Source of the DNA: Herpetosiphon geysericola
GTDB lineage: Bacteria > Chloroflexota > Chloroflexia > Chloroflexales > Herpetosiphonaceae
DNA length: 64,000 bases
Direction: 5' to 3'
NCBI RefSeq assembly: GCF_001306135.1
Contig: NZ_LGKP01000011.1
Location: 62,001 to 126,000 of the forward strand
Shown here: piece after piece, positions 32,077-39,987 of the stretch
Position numbering within the stretch: position 1 is the first letter of the stretch
Layout of the letters: each line of letters starts with the position of its first letter
Made by a program: the position numbers and the translations under genes
The notes under the pieces: model-generated
Databases searched by the model: none
Told to the model about the DNA's origin: nothing
What the model saw: only the letters and a program-made list of their open reading frames with translations

Positions 32077-34302
32077 TTATGGATTAATTGGCGGCGCGGT
32101 CGGTATAGCGGTTGGCCGTGGCGTATTGGTTGGTGGTGGTTTTGGACAACCACTGCGTGATGGATCGCCTGGCTCATTGGGACAATTATCGACGTTATCG
32201 GGAATAGTATCGCCGTCTGAGTCAGGAATTGGCGTTGGTGGTGGTGGCTCGGTTGGCGCCGGACAGCCATTATTTGGCCCAGCAACTCCAGGACAGCCAT
32301 CAACATCGTCGGTAAACCCATCGCCATCGCTATCGACTGGCGCTGGGGTGTTGGTTGGTGGAACCTCGGTTGCTTGCGGCACTGGAGTATTGGTTGCCCG
32401 AGGCCGCGCTGTTGGTTGCGGCTGTTGTGGTTGTGGACGCGCCGTCGCTACAACCGCATTTGATGTGGCTGTTGCTTCTGGTGTATTGCTTGGCTCTGGA
32501 GTTGGGCTATTTTCAGGAGTTGGAGCCAAGGTACTGGTTGGAGCACCTGGATCAACGATGCCAATTGGTTGGGTTCCAACTGGGGTTCCTTGACTGGCAC
32601 TACCAGTGGTTGCGGTTGCCCCGCCATTGGGATTAACCTGAACCGAGTTTGAAGTTTCGGTACCCGTTGTGTTGTTGGCAGGATTGTTGCCTGATAGAAT
32701 GTAGACCCCAATTAACACCAGCCCTAAAATGCCGCCGCCAATGCCAGCAATTAAGGCCTTCTTTTTGTTATTGGGTCGGTTGAGTGCGATTGAGCCTGTG
32801 CCTGCAAGATTGAGATTTGATTCTGAGCTAGGGTTAAGACTTTGATTGAAGGCAGTTGCAGGCCGGGCGACCTCGATTGGCCGGGCATTAACTGTGCGAT
32901 TTGGCCGTGAACCTGGCCCACGCACGGGGTTCTGGCCAGTAAGCGGCTGATTGACCCCGGATAATGGTTGGTTAACCCCTGAAACAGGCGCATACATTTG
33001 GGTGCTTTCGCCGCCCAAGGCCAGATTGACCCCACTCGGCGCACCGACCGCTTCCGGCGCATAGATCTGCGTCCCATCGTTTGGCAATGAAACGTTGACC
33101 TGCGAGTTTTGACCGCCTGGTAAGGGCTGGTTGGCTCCGCTGAGCGGTTGATTAACCCCACTCAATGGTTGATTAATCCGACTATTTGGACCAGTTCCTG
33201 CTGGTGGTGCGTAGATTTGAGTACCTTCGGCGGGCATGGCCATATTGGCAGCGCTAGCTGGGCCAGCCATTGGCTGGTTTGGCTTGGAAAGTGGCACATT
33301 GGCCGCACTCGCAGCCCCAACCACAGGATTAAACACTCGGGTACTGGTTGAATCGCCTTCAGAACTGCGTTCGCTACGGCTGCCGCCTGGGCGGGCAATT
33401 GGGATCATGGGCTTGCCATGGACATTCAGCGGCACATCTGGTTTGGTTGTCGTGCGCCCAAATTTAGCCTGTTTGAGCGCTTCAACAAAATCAGACATGT
33501 TTTCGAAGCGTCGTTCAGGATCTTTGGCAGTAGCGCGTTCAATAATTTGGGCCATCAAGGGTGGCACATGGGGGGCTAGTTCGCGCAATGGTGGCAAGGG
33601 TGTGCTGATAATTTTGCTCAGCGCAACTGCGATATTGGCATGCATGTTGGCATAGGGGTTTTTGCCCGCTAAAGCCTCATACAAAATTAAGCCAAGCGCA
33701 TAAATATCCGAGCGCGCATCAGCACTTTGGCCTTCAGCAATTTCTGGTGCTGTATAGGCAACAGTCCCAGCAAAGCCGCCTGTTTTGGTCATGCGGGCTT
33801 CATTACTGACCAGCGCAATCCCGAAATCGGCGAGCACAGCATGGCCATCATGGCGAAACAAAATATTACTTGGTTTGATATCGCGGTGGATAAACTGCTT
33901 ACGGTGTGCGTAATCTAAGGCCGAACCAATATGCAAGCCCATCTCAATCGTTGGGTTGAGTTGTTGACGGGGTTGCTTTTGTAAGCGTTCGCTGAGTGTG
34001 CTACCGCCAATAAATTCCATGGCAATATAATGGATTCGTTGGCGGGTATTGTTGGGATCAGGAATATCACTGGCTTCATAGAGCTGCACAATATGCGGGT
34101 GGTGCAGTTCACGAATCGCCCGTGCTTCGAGCATGAATCGTCGGAGCGTGTCGGTATCGTGGGCGAAATAAGGCGGCAGCACTTTAAAGGCGACTGAGCC
34201 ATAGTCGGGATGATGTGCTCGATAAACGAGCGCCATCCCACCACGACCTATTTCGTCTTGCAAGGCATACTCGCCCAACTGTGTATGTTCAAACGACTCC
34301 AT
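32077..34302 (-). CDS. Transmembrane Ser/Thr kinase with thrombospondin type 3-like ectodomain
   Basis: 741 residues. Kinase domain (about 8-275): IGRGGMALVYRA, AFKVLPPYF, HRDIKPSNILF, LADFGIALV. The juxtamembrane linker (about 280-520) is repetitive, with NQPLSG units and four related motifs (STRVFNP, GTQIYAP twice, STQMYAP). One membrane helix (LIAGIGGGILGLVLIGVYIL) follows. The ectodomain is Thr/Pro-rich and ends in two calcium-binding-type repeats, DSDGDGFTDDVDGCP and DSDGDTIPDNVDNCP. The same repeats occur in the PP2C phosphatase at 38382. It probably signals from the cell surface. It follows the tandem secreted paralogues on the same strand. Confidence 0.92.
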   Translation of the reverse strand: MESFEHTQLGEYALQDEIGRGGMALVYRAHHPDYGSVAFKVLPPYFAHDTDTLRRFMLEARAIRELHHPHIVQLYEASDIPDPNNTRQRIHYIAMEFIGGSTLSERLQKQPRQQLNPTIEMGLHIGSALDYAHRKQFIHRDIKPSNILFRHDGHAVLADFGIALVSNEARMTKTGGFAGTVAYTAPEIAEGQSADARSDIYALGLILYEALAGKNPYANMHANIAVALSKIISTPLPPLRELAPHVPPLMAQIIERATAKDPERRFENMSDFVEALKQAKFGRTTTKPDVPLNVHGKPMIPIARPGGSRSERSSEGDSTSTRVFNPVVGAASAANVPLSKPNQPMAGPASAANMAMPAEGTQIYAPPAGTGPNSRINQPLSGVNQPLSGANQPLPGGQNSQVNVSLPNDGTQIYAPEAVGAPSGVNLALGGESTQMYAPVSGVNQPLSGVNQPLTGQNPVRGPGSRPNRTVNARPIEVARPATAFNQSLNPSSESNLNLAGTGSIALNRPNNKKKALIAGIGGGILGLVLIGVYILSGNNPANNTTGTETSNSVQVNPNGGATATTGSASQGTPVGTQPIGIVDPGAPTSTLAPTPENSPTPEPSNTPEATATSNAVVATARPQPQQPQPTARPRATNTPVPQATEVPPTNTPAPVDSDGDGFTDDVDGCPGVAGPNNGCPAPTEPPPPTPIPDSDGDTIPDNVDNCPNEPGDPSRSGCPKPPPTNTPRPTAIPTAPPINP

Positions 34303-34481
34303 AGCAGCATCCTACAACGAAAACAGCGGAAGACCGCTCTCTTCAGTACCAAAGATTAACTATTCTCGACAACTTCGTTGCTGCCCCATTATCACACTAT
34401 TCGCTAGCCTTGACAAGCGCCAGCATAAATGCTAAGCGCGTCGATCCAATCGACCTTGCGTTGGAGGCCAAGCGTGTGCGC

Positions 34482-35366
34482 TTAGGGTTGATATAAGGCT
34501 TTAACCCGATATACTGGGGGTTTATCGCCGAGTTTAGCAGCCCAAACAATATTAATCAGATAGGTTGTGTTGGCTGCAATTGGCACATTGCTCAACAACT
34601 CAGCAGTTTGGCCTGGATTTCCCGATTGCTGATAGACTTGAAACTGGCCGTTGCCATCACGATAATACAGATAGAGATTAAAATCGTGCTGGTCAGGGGT
34701 GATGTTGTCAAGCTGGATTGTTACTCTGCCGCCAACAGCCACTTTGAATTGGTAATAATCAAAGTTACTTGGAACTTCGCCAATAAAATCGCTTTCGCAC
34801 CAACCACCAGATAAGGCAATAACCCCAGCTGTTGTTGAAGCATTATTGGCAGGCTCCCCAACATGAATACACGATTGTAGGTCGCCGACGACCGGAGCAA
34901 ACAGTCGGGCGCGCGAGATGCCAATTGTGGTGCGAGCACCACCAATGACGCTTACATTCGCGGTTTCTGAACGGAGTTCAACTTGAAATTGCTCATATGG
35001 TTCAGCAACAGCGTTCGACAAAATCCCAATGTTGATCAACGCATAGCGGCGTAGGCCAGTAATGGTCAAGGCATTGCCAGTGCCAGCAGTTGGCGAAAAA
35101 TCGCTGCCCGCGACAGCAGTACCACTGAAAGTCTGATAGCGTAAGTTAAGGCTAATACTCTCAGTCTCACCTGCACCATAGACCATTACTTTGAGCCAAA
35201 CACTCATTCCCTCAGTCGTCTGAACCGCAGTCCGTTCCCACGCTACTGCGATGGCTTGGGGGCTTGCCTCTGCGCTTGGTGAGCTAGCTTCCTCGGCATG
35301 AGCAACCGGCAAGGCTATGAGACTAAAGATTATGAGGAGGAACACTGACCAACGTTTGTTGTGCAT
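34482..35366 (-). CDS. Secreted Calx-beta/PPC-like protein, paralogue 1
   Basis: 294 residues with signal peptide (cleavage after AHA, about residue 24). The N-terminal half resembles a Calx-beta domain (ERTAVQTTEGMSVWLKVMV, YQTFSGTAVAGSDF, EPYEQFQVELRS). The C-terminal half resembles a bacterial pre-peptidase C-terminal (PPC) domain, with CIHVGEPANN, DYYQFKVAVGGRVTIQL and DFNLYLYYRDG. There is no catalytic motif. It is one of four tandem paralogues between the kinases and the phosphatase, and possibly an extracellular ligand or adhesion partner. The ribosome site is weak. It is the most diverged of the inner three. Confidence 0.82.
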   Translation of the reverse strand: MHNKRWSVFLLIIFSLIALPVAHAEEASSPSAEASPQAIAVAWERTAVQTTEGMSVWLKVMVYGAGETESISLNLRYQTFSGTAVAGSDFSPTAGTGNALTITGLRRYALINIGILSNAVAEPYEQFQVELRSETANVSVIGGARTTIGISRARLFAPVVGDLQSCIHVGEPANNASTTAGVIALSGGWCESDFIGEVPSNFDYYQFKVAVGGRVTIQLDNITPDQHDFNLYLYYRDGNGQFQVYQQSGNPGQTAELLSNVPIAANTTYLINIVWAAKLGDKPPVYRVKALYQP

Positions 35367-35464
35367 AACCTAAGAATCCTTGTTGCTAGAATCGGCTGGT
35401 GATCGCTGGTTATGAGTTTGGCAGGCGCAACAGCTGCGAGCGTTACGCCATGCCAGTGAATCAT

Positions 35465-36328
35465 TTATGGCCTAAAGGTCACGTTTACGCGATAGGTTGG
35501 GACTTTATTTCCACTCGAGCTTGCCCAATAAACCCCAATCAGGTAGTTCGTGTTGGCTGCGATTGGGGCATCGATGATGCTCTCGGCCAATTGATTGCTA
35601 TTAATTGATTGTTTGTAGGCTTGATATTGACCATTTCCATCACGATAATAAAGATATAAATCAAGATCGTGTTGATCAGGCGTGGTATTTTCGAGCTGAA
35701 TGGTTAATTTTCCAGTAGTCGACTGCGTGACGCGATAGTAATCAAGCGCACGAGCTGCCTCGCCACTAAAGTTGCTGTTACACCACCCGCCACTCGCGGC
35801 AATTTCACCTGACGATACAGGAAAATTGTTATTTGGTTCGCCAACATTAATACACGATTCAATTGTGCCGACTGCTGGATTCATGATCCGTGAGCGGGCT
35901 ATTGCGATCGTTAAACGTGCAGGCCCAGAAATAACCGTACTTGATGAATCTGAACGAAGTTCAACTTGAAAAGTTTCAATTGGCTCATAATAACTATTAT
36001 TCAGAATGTCAATTTTTACATAGACAAATCGATCAGTGCCACTAATCGCGCCTTTGGTGCCATCACGCCAATTGGTTGGCACATAATCATCGTTGGGGGT
36101 TGCTTGTTGGCCAAACGTTTGATAAATAAATTTAAGATTAACATTCTCGGTTGGCCCAGCCCCAATCACATTAATCCGTAACCAAACATCGACCCCTTCG
36201 GCAGTGGAGACAAACGTTTTATCCCATGTAAGGGTTGCGGCGCTGGGCACATCAGGGCTGGCATAACTTGCTTGGGGCAAAATCCCATGAATTAATAAAA
36301 GCAGAATGAGGATTCTAGCAAATTTCAT
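35465..36328 (-). CDS. Secreted Calx-beta/PPC-like protein, paralogue 2
   Basis: 287 residues with signal peptide (cleavage near YAS, about residue 24). Calx-beta-like half with TWDKTFVSTAEGVDVWLRIN, and PPC-like half with SCINVGEPNNN, GGWCNSNF and HDLDLYLYYRDGNGQYQ. Very close to the next paralogue over long stretches (VDVWLRINV, DDYVPTNW, YVKIDILNN, PIETFQVELRSD), so these two are probably the most recent duplicates. The ATG follows AAGGAG. 98 bp separate it from paralogue 1. Confidence 0.83.
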   Translation of the reverse strand: MKFARILILLLLIHGILPQASYASPDVPSAATLTWDKTFVSTAEGVDVWLRINVIGAGPTENVNLKFIYQTFGQQATPNDDYVPTNWRDGTKGAISGTDRFVYVKIDILNNSYYEPIETFQVELRSDSSSTVISGPARLTIAIARSRIMNPAVGTIESCINVGEPNNNFPVSSGEIAASGGWCNSNFSGEAARALDYYRVTQSTTGKLTIQLENTTPDQHDLDLYLYYRDGNGQYQAYKQSINSNQLAESIIDAPIAANTNYLIGVYWASSSGNKVPTYRVNVTFRP

Positions 36329-36399
36329 AATTGCGATACTCCTTAATAACGATACAAATCGTAGGTATTATAGAGGGAATCGAGCAATCCATAAATGGC

Positions 36400-37257
36400 C
36401 TAGCGCCAATCGGCGTTGAGCCGATAGCTTGGTACTTTCGAGCCACTTGATCTCTCCCAGTAGACCGAAATTAAGTAGTTGCTATTTGCTGCAAGCGGTG
36501 CAGTAATGAATTCTGCTTGCTGGTCTGGGTTAGTTGATTGCTGATAAAATTGATATTGACCAGTGCCATCAAGATAGTATAAATACAATTGGAGATCATG
36601 CTGATCGCGAGTCGTATTTTCAAGTCGGATCGTGATTGTTCCATTGCTGCTTGGCTTTAGTCGATAATAATCAACTGCAAGCAGTTGTTCATTTCTAAAA
36701 TCACTGTTACACCAACCGCCATTAGGCGCAATCACCCCAGCGCTTGTCGCTGTGTTATTGGCTGGTTCGCCTACATGAATACATGATTCTAAATAGCCAA
36801 CAACTGGGTTCATCAGCCGTGAACGGGCAATGCTTACGGTTGCCCGGGCTTGCCCAGAAATCACTGTGCCTGAAGCATCGGAACGCAGCTCAACTTGGAA
36901 GGTTTCGATTGGTTCGGAGTAGAGATTATTTAGGATATCAATTTTTACATAAGCAAAGCGCTGAAGCCCAGTAATCACACCTTTAGTGCCAGAAGGCCAA
37001 TTGGTTGGCACGTAATCATCGTTGGCTGTTGCTAGTTGGCTAGCGGTTTGGAAGATAAATTTAAGCTCAACTATTTCAGTAGGCGCGGCTCCAACAACAT
37101 TAATCCGTAACCAAACATCTATCCCTTCGGCAGTTGATACAAAGACTTTATCCCAAGCTAAAGTGACTGCTTGCGGTGTTTCAAGATTGGCATAGCTAGC
37201 ACTTGGGAACAAACAGAATAGGCAGAGAAAAAGAGCAGATTTTGCAAAGCTGCGCAT
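36400..37257 (-). CDS. Secreted Calx-beta/PPC-like protein, paralogue 3
   Basis: About 285 residues. The ATG at 37257 is chosen, but the GTG directly before it is at the more usual distance from AGGAGG and may be used. Signal peptide with SALFLCLFCLFPSASYA. Calx-beta-like half: AWDKVFVSTAEGIDVWLRIN and DDYVPTNW. PPC-like half: SCIHVGEPANN, GGWCNSDF, DYYRLKPSSNGTITIRLENT and HDLQLYLYYLDG. Nearest to paralogue 2. No catalytic residues are recognisable. Confidence 0.83.
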   Translation of the reverse strand: MRSFAKSALFLCLFCLFPSASYANLETPQAVTLAWDKVFVSTAEGIDVWLRINVVGAAPTEIVELKFIFQTASQLATANDDYVPTNWPSGTKGVITGLQRFAYVKIDILNNLYSEPIETFQVELRSDASGTVISGQARATVSIARSRLMNPVVGYLESCIHVGEPANNTATSAGVIAPNGGWCNSDFRNEQLLAVDYYRLKPSSNGTITIRLENTTRDQHDLQLYLYYLDGTGQYQFYQQSTNPDQQAEFITAPLAANSNYLISVYWERSSGSKVPSYRLNADWR

Positions 37258-37316
37258 CACTGATGATCCTCCTCACGACTGAATAATCTCCTTGTTGCCA
37301 CACATTGGTGGAATAG

Positions 37317-37352
37317 CAGGGGCTTGTATTGGTTGTACAAGCCCCTGTTTTT
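37317..37352 (+). terminator. Terminator-like hairpin with T run on the plus strand, inside the minus-strand cluster
   Basis: CAGGGGCTTGTA, a 7-nt loop and TACAAGCCCCTG (37317-37347) are followed on the plus strand by TTTTT. No plus-strand gene ends here. On the minus strand it lies just after the stop of paralogue 4, but lacks a T run there. It may stop antisense transcription or act weakly in both directions. Confidence 0.6.
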
Positions 37353-37361
37353 GATGAACCG

Positions 37362-38327
37362 TTATTGGAAGCTCGCACTCAGATCATAGGTTGGAACGTT
37401 GCTTCCAGTTGCAACAGCCCAATAGGCTGTGACGAGATACAAGCCGTTATTATTGCTGGTATTAGCGACAATTGGGAAATTGATTACGTCATCCAATTGG
37501 TTGGCATTATCCGATTTCGCAACTTCGTCGTAGCTATTTGTGCTTGTATTGTATTTGTAGAGGTATAAGTCAAGGTCATGTTGGTTGGGAGTTGTATTTT
37601 TTAAGCGAATAGTAACATTCCCGCCAACTCCTGAGCTGATGCGGTAATAATCAACCGCTCCAGGATTTTCGCCATTAAAATCACCATAACATGGCCCACC
37701 TGAAATTGCTAAGAACCCACTTCGTGCTGGAAGGTTATTGTTGGGTTCGCCCACGTCTTGGCAGCTTTGGAAGTTGGCAAAAGCGGGATAGAATTTTGTA
37801 TCTCTGACGATTGTAATCGTTGCTCGATTGCCACGGGATTCAATCGTGCCATTCGAGACAGTTACATCAACAAAGAAGATTTCGTTTTCCTCGTTGATCG
37901 TATCGCTAACCGTGCGCAACTGAACATACAGCACTTGTGATGTACCACTGATGTAACCAGTAATTTGCTTATCGCGTGATTGATTAGTTTGTGGTAGGGT
38001 GATTTCGCGATCAAAATCCGTATCGATATCAGCGCCATTTGCTGCATTGCTGGTATAGAGCTCAATATCAATCCGAATCCCACTGGTGGTATTAATTGGC
38101 GTATCAGTGCGCAGGGCGAGCCACGCATCCTTACCTTCAACCACTTTGACATCAATCAAATCCCACTTGACTAATGGCAAGGCCTCAGCATCAGTTGGTT
38201 TTTCAACCACTGGTGGGCTGTAATTGACATCAGGGCTAGATTTTATTGCTTTTTGGGCTAAGCTTGGGCTTGGCAAGCTGCCTATTAATATCAGCAGACT
38301 AATTATGAATAAACGTTTAAAGGCCAT
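37362..38327 (-). CDS. Secreted Calx-beta/PPC-like protein, paralogue 4
   Basis: 321 residues, the longest and most diverged of the four. Signal peptide ending near SLAQ. A longer N-terminal region precedes the Calx-beta-like part (WDLIDVKVVEGKDAWLALRT). The PPC-like part has SCQDVGEPNNN, GGPCYGDFNGE, VDYYRISSGVGGNVTIRL and HDLDLYLYKYN. It starts after AAGGAG, 54 bp downstream of the PP2C stop, so it is likely on the same transcript as the phosphatase. Confidence 0.82.
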   Translation of the reverse strand: MAFKRLFIISLLILIGSLPSPSLAQKAIKSSPDVNYSPPVVEKPTDAEALPLVKWDLIDVKVVEGKDAWLALRTDTPINTTSGIRIDIELYTSNAANGADIDTDFDREITLPQTNQSRDKQITGYISGTSQVLYVQLRTVSDTINEENEIFFVDVTVSNGTIESRGNRATITIVRDTKFYPAFANFQSCQDVGEPNNNLPARSGFLAISGGPCYGDFNGENPGAVDYYRISSGVGGNVTIRLKNTTPNQHDLDLYLYKYNTSTNSYDEVAKSDNANQLDDVINFPIVANTSNNNGLYLVTAYWAVATGSNVPTYDLSASFQ

Positions 38328-38381
38328 TAAGCGAACTCCTTATTAACACATACTTCACTGCTATGGCTGCCAAACTCAGGC

Positions 38382-39968
38382 TTACGGGCCTGGAGTTGGT
38401 GGAACATTTGGTTTTGGAGTTGGTGGGGTTTCCTTGGTTGGCTGCGGCACATCGGTTGGGCGTTCGGTTGGCTCAGGCCGCGGCGTATTGGTTGGTGGTG
38501 CTTCCACCGGTTTTGGACAGCCATTGCGTGATGGATCGCCAGGCTCGTTTGGACAAGCATCGCGATCATCAGGAATGGTATCGCCATCGCTATCGGCAAC
38601 AGCTGGTGGTGCAGTTGGCTCAACTGGAGCAGGACAGCCATTGTTTGGCCCAGCTACATCGGGACAAGCATCGATATCATCAACAAAGCCATCGCCATCA
38701 CGATCGCTTGGAGCTGGCGGATTGGTTGGTTGGACTGCTGGCGGATTGGTTGGTTGGGCGACCACTGGTGGATTGGTTGGTTGGACTGCTGGCGGATTGG
38801 TTGGTTGGATGACCGCTGGTGGGTTGGTTGCCTGTGGGCGTGCGGTTGGGTTTGTGCCCGGAGCGCTGGTGGCTTGAGGGCCAAGCGTATCGGTTGGGAC
38901 TGGGTTTTCGGTTGCTTGCTGAATCAAGAGCGCTTCAGCAGTTGCGGTTTCCGCAGGCAAGGTAACAGTTGCAAATGAACCGTCATCGAGCTTAATGACA
39001 GGGCGGGTTGGAATGACAACCGCATTGCGGCCACTGCCATTGGGGTTAACCTCGTCGCCGCCCATGAACACAATCCCGCCGAGGAGGGCTGCGACCAACA
39101 AGATAACGCCCAAAATCCCGCCTAAGGCGCCCCATTGAATTGGGGCTGGCCCATTGCGCACAACCACATTGGTAATGTTATCGTGGCCGCCGCGCTCGTT
39201 GGCAAGGCTAATTAATTCAGTTGTGGCATTTTGGGGTGCATTTTGAGTGGCAATTTTGCCAATTTCCTCTGCTTGAACCCCATCGGAAAGCCCATCCGAA
39301 CACAGCACAATCACATCATCTTTGCCCAAAACCAGTTCATCGCTGAAGTGGGGCGTTACCTCAGGGTCGCCCATGGATTGCCAGAGGCTTTTGTTCATGG
39401 CGTTGACGTGATCTTTGGTTTGGACGGCGCGATCGTATTCGGTGTTATTAGCGCGGAACAAATAGCCTTTGCTATCGCCAACATTCGAAAAAATAATCTT
39501 GCGCAGGCTACCTTCATCCCAGACCAACGCCAGCACTAAAGTAGAGGCGCGGTTGGTATTGCCAGCCTCTTTATAGACCATTTTGGTCGCATATTGGATG
39601 GCAGCGTTGAGCTGTTCTTGTTTGTTTGTATAGCTTTTTGGGTCGCTATTATAGAAAAACTTAGTTGTATATTCAACAACCGCGCGACTAGCTAACTCGC
39701 CATCATCATTCCCGCCGACGCCATCGGCCACGACATAGAGCCGACCATGGCTGGCAAGCAATTTGTGATCGATCTTAACACTAAAACCAGTTGCGCCGCC
39801 GCCACGGATTTTGGCGAAAAGTTCTGTCACTCCATTGACAAATTTGGTGCCAACACTGCGTTCATCGGCATGCCGCCATGCCAAATTGTCTTCGTTGTTG
39901 TTGCGTTGTCGCCCAACATCGCTTTGACCATAGACCACGAGATTGGGCAGATTAGCTGCTTGACTCAT
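38382..39968 (-). CDS. Transmembrane PP2C phosphatase with thrombospondin type 3-like ectodomain
   Basis: 528 residues from the ATG at 39968, which follows GGAGC; the longer frame overlaps the upstream kinase gene and is rejected. PP2C domain (about 5-270): GRQRNNNEDNLAW, VVADGVGGNDDGE, SNVGDSKGYL, VLCSDGLSDGV and GGHDNITNVV, so the metal-binding Asp residues are present. One membrane helix (WGALGGILGVILLVAALLGG). The ectodomain has PTNPPAVQ repeats and two calcium-type repeats (DRDGDGFVDDIDACP, DSDGDTIPDDRDACP) nearly the same as those of the kinase at 32077. It should reverse phosphorylation by the cluster kinases. 19 bp after the SH3-type kinase gene. Confidence 0.93.
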   Translation of the reverse strand: MSQAANLPNLVVYGQSDVGRQRNNNEDNLAWRHADERSVGTKFVNGVTELFAKIRGGGATGFSVKIDHKLLASHGRLYVVADGVGGNDDGELASRAVVEYTTKFFYNSDPKSYTNKQEQLNAAIQYATKMVYKEAGNTNRASTLVLALVWDEGSLRKIIFSNVGDSKGYLFRANNTEYDRAVQTKDHVNAMNKSLWQSMGDPEVTPHFSDELVLGKDDVIVLCSDGLSDGVQAEEIGKIATQNAPQNATTELISLANERGGHDNITNVVVRNGPAPIQWGALGGILGVILLVAALLGGIVFMGGDEVNPNGSGRNAVVIPTRPVIKLDDGSFATVTLPAETATAEALLIQQATENPVPTDTLGPQATSAPGTNPTARPQATNPPAVIQPTNPPAVQPTNPPVVAQPTNPPAVQPTNPPAPSDRDGDGFVDDIDACPDVAGPNNGCPAPVEPTAPPAVADSDGDTIPDDRDACPNEPGDPSRNGCPKPVEAPPTNTPRPEPTERPTDVPQPTKETPPTPKPNVPPTPGP

Positions 39969-39987
39969 TGCAATGCTCCTTGGTGGC

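Noticed and set aside
32988-33260. Short tandem repeats as a possible CRISPR array
   Set aside because: The repeats lie in frame inside the kinase linker and encode NQPLSG-type units. There are no equal spacers and no cas genes.
38700-38830. Tandem GGTTGGTTGG-type repeat as a non-coding satellite
   Set aside because: It is in the coding frame of the PP2C stalk (PTNPPAVQ units).
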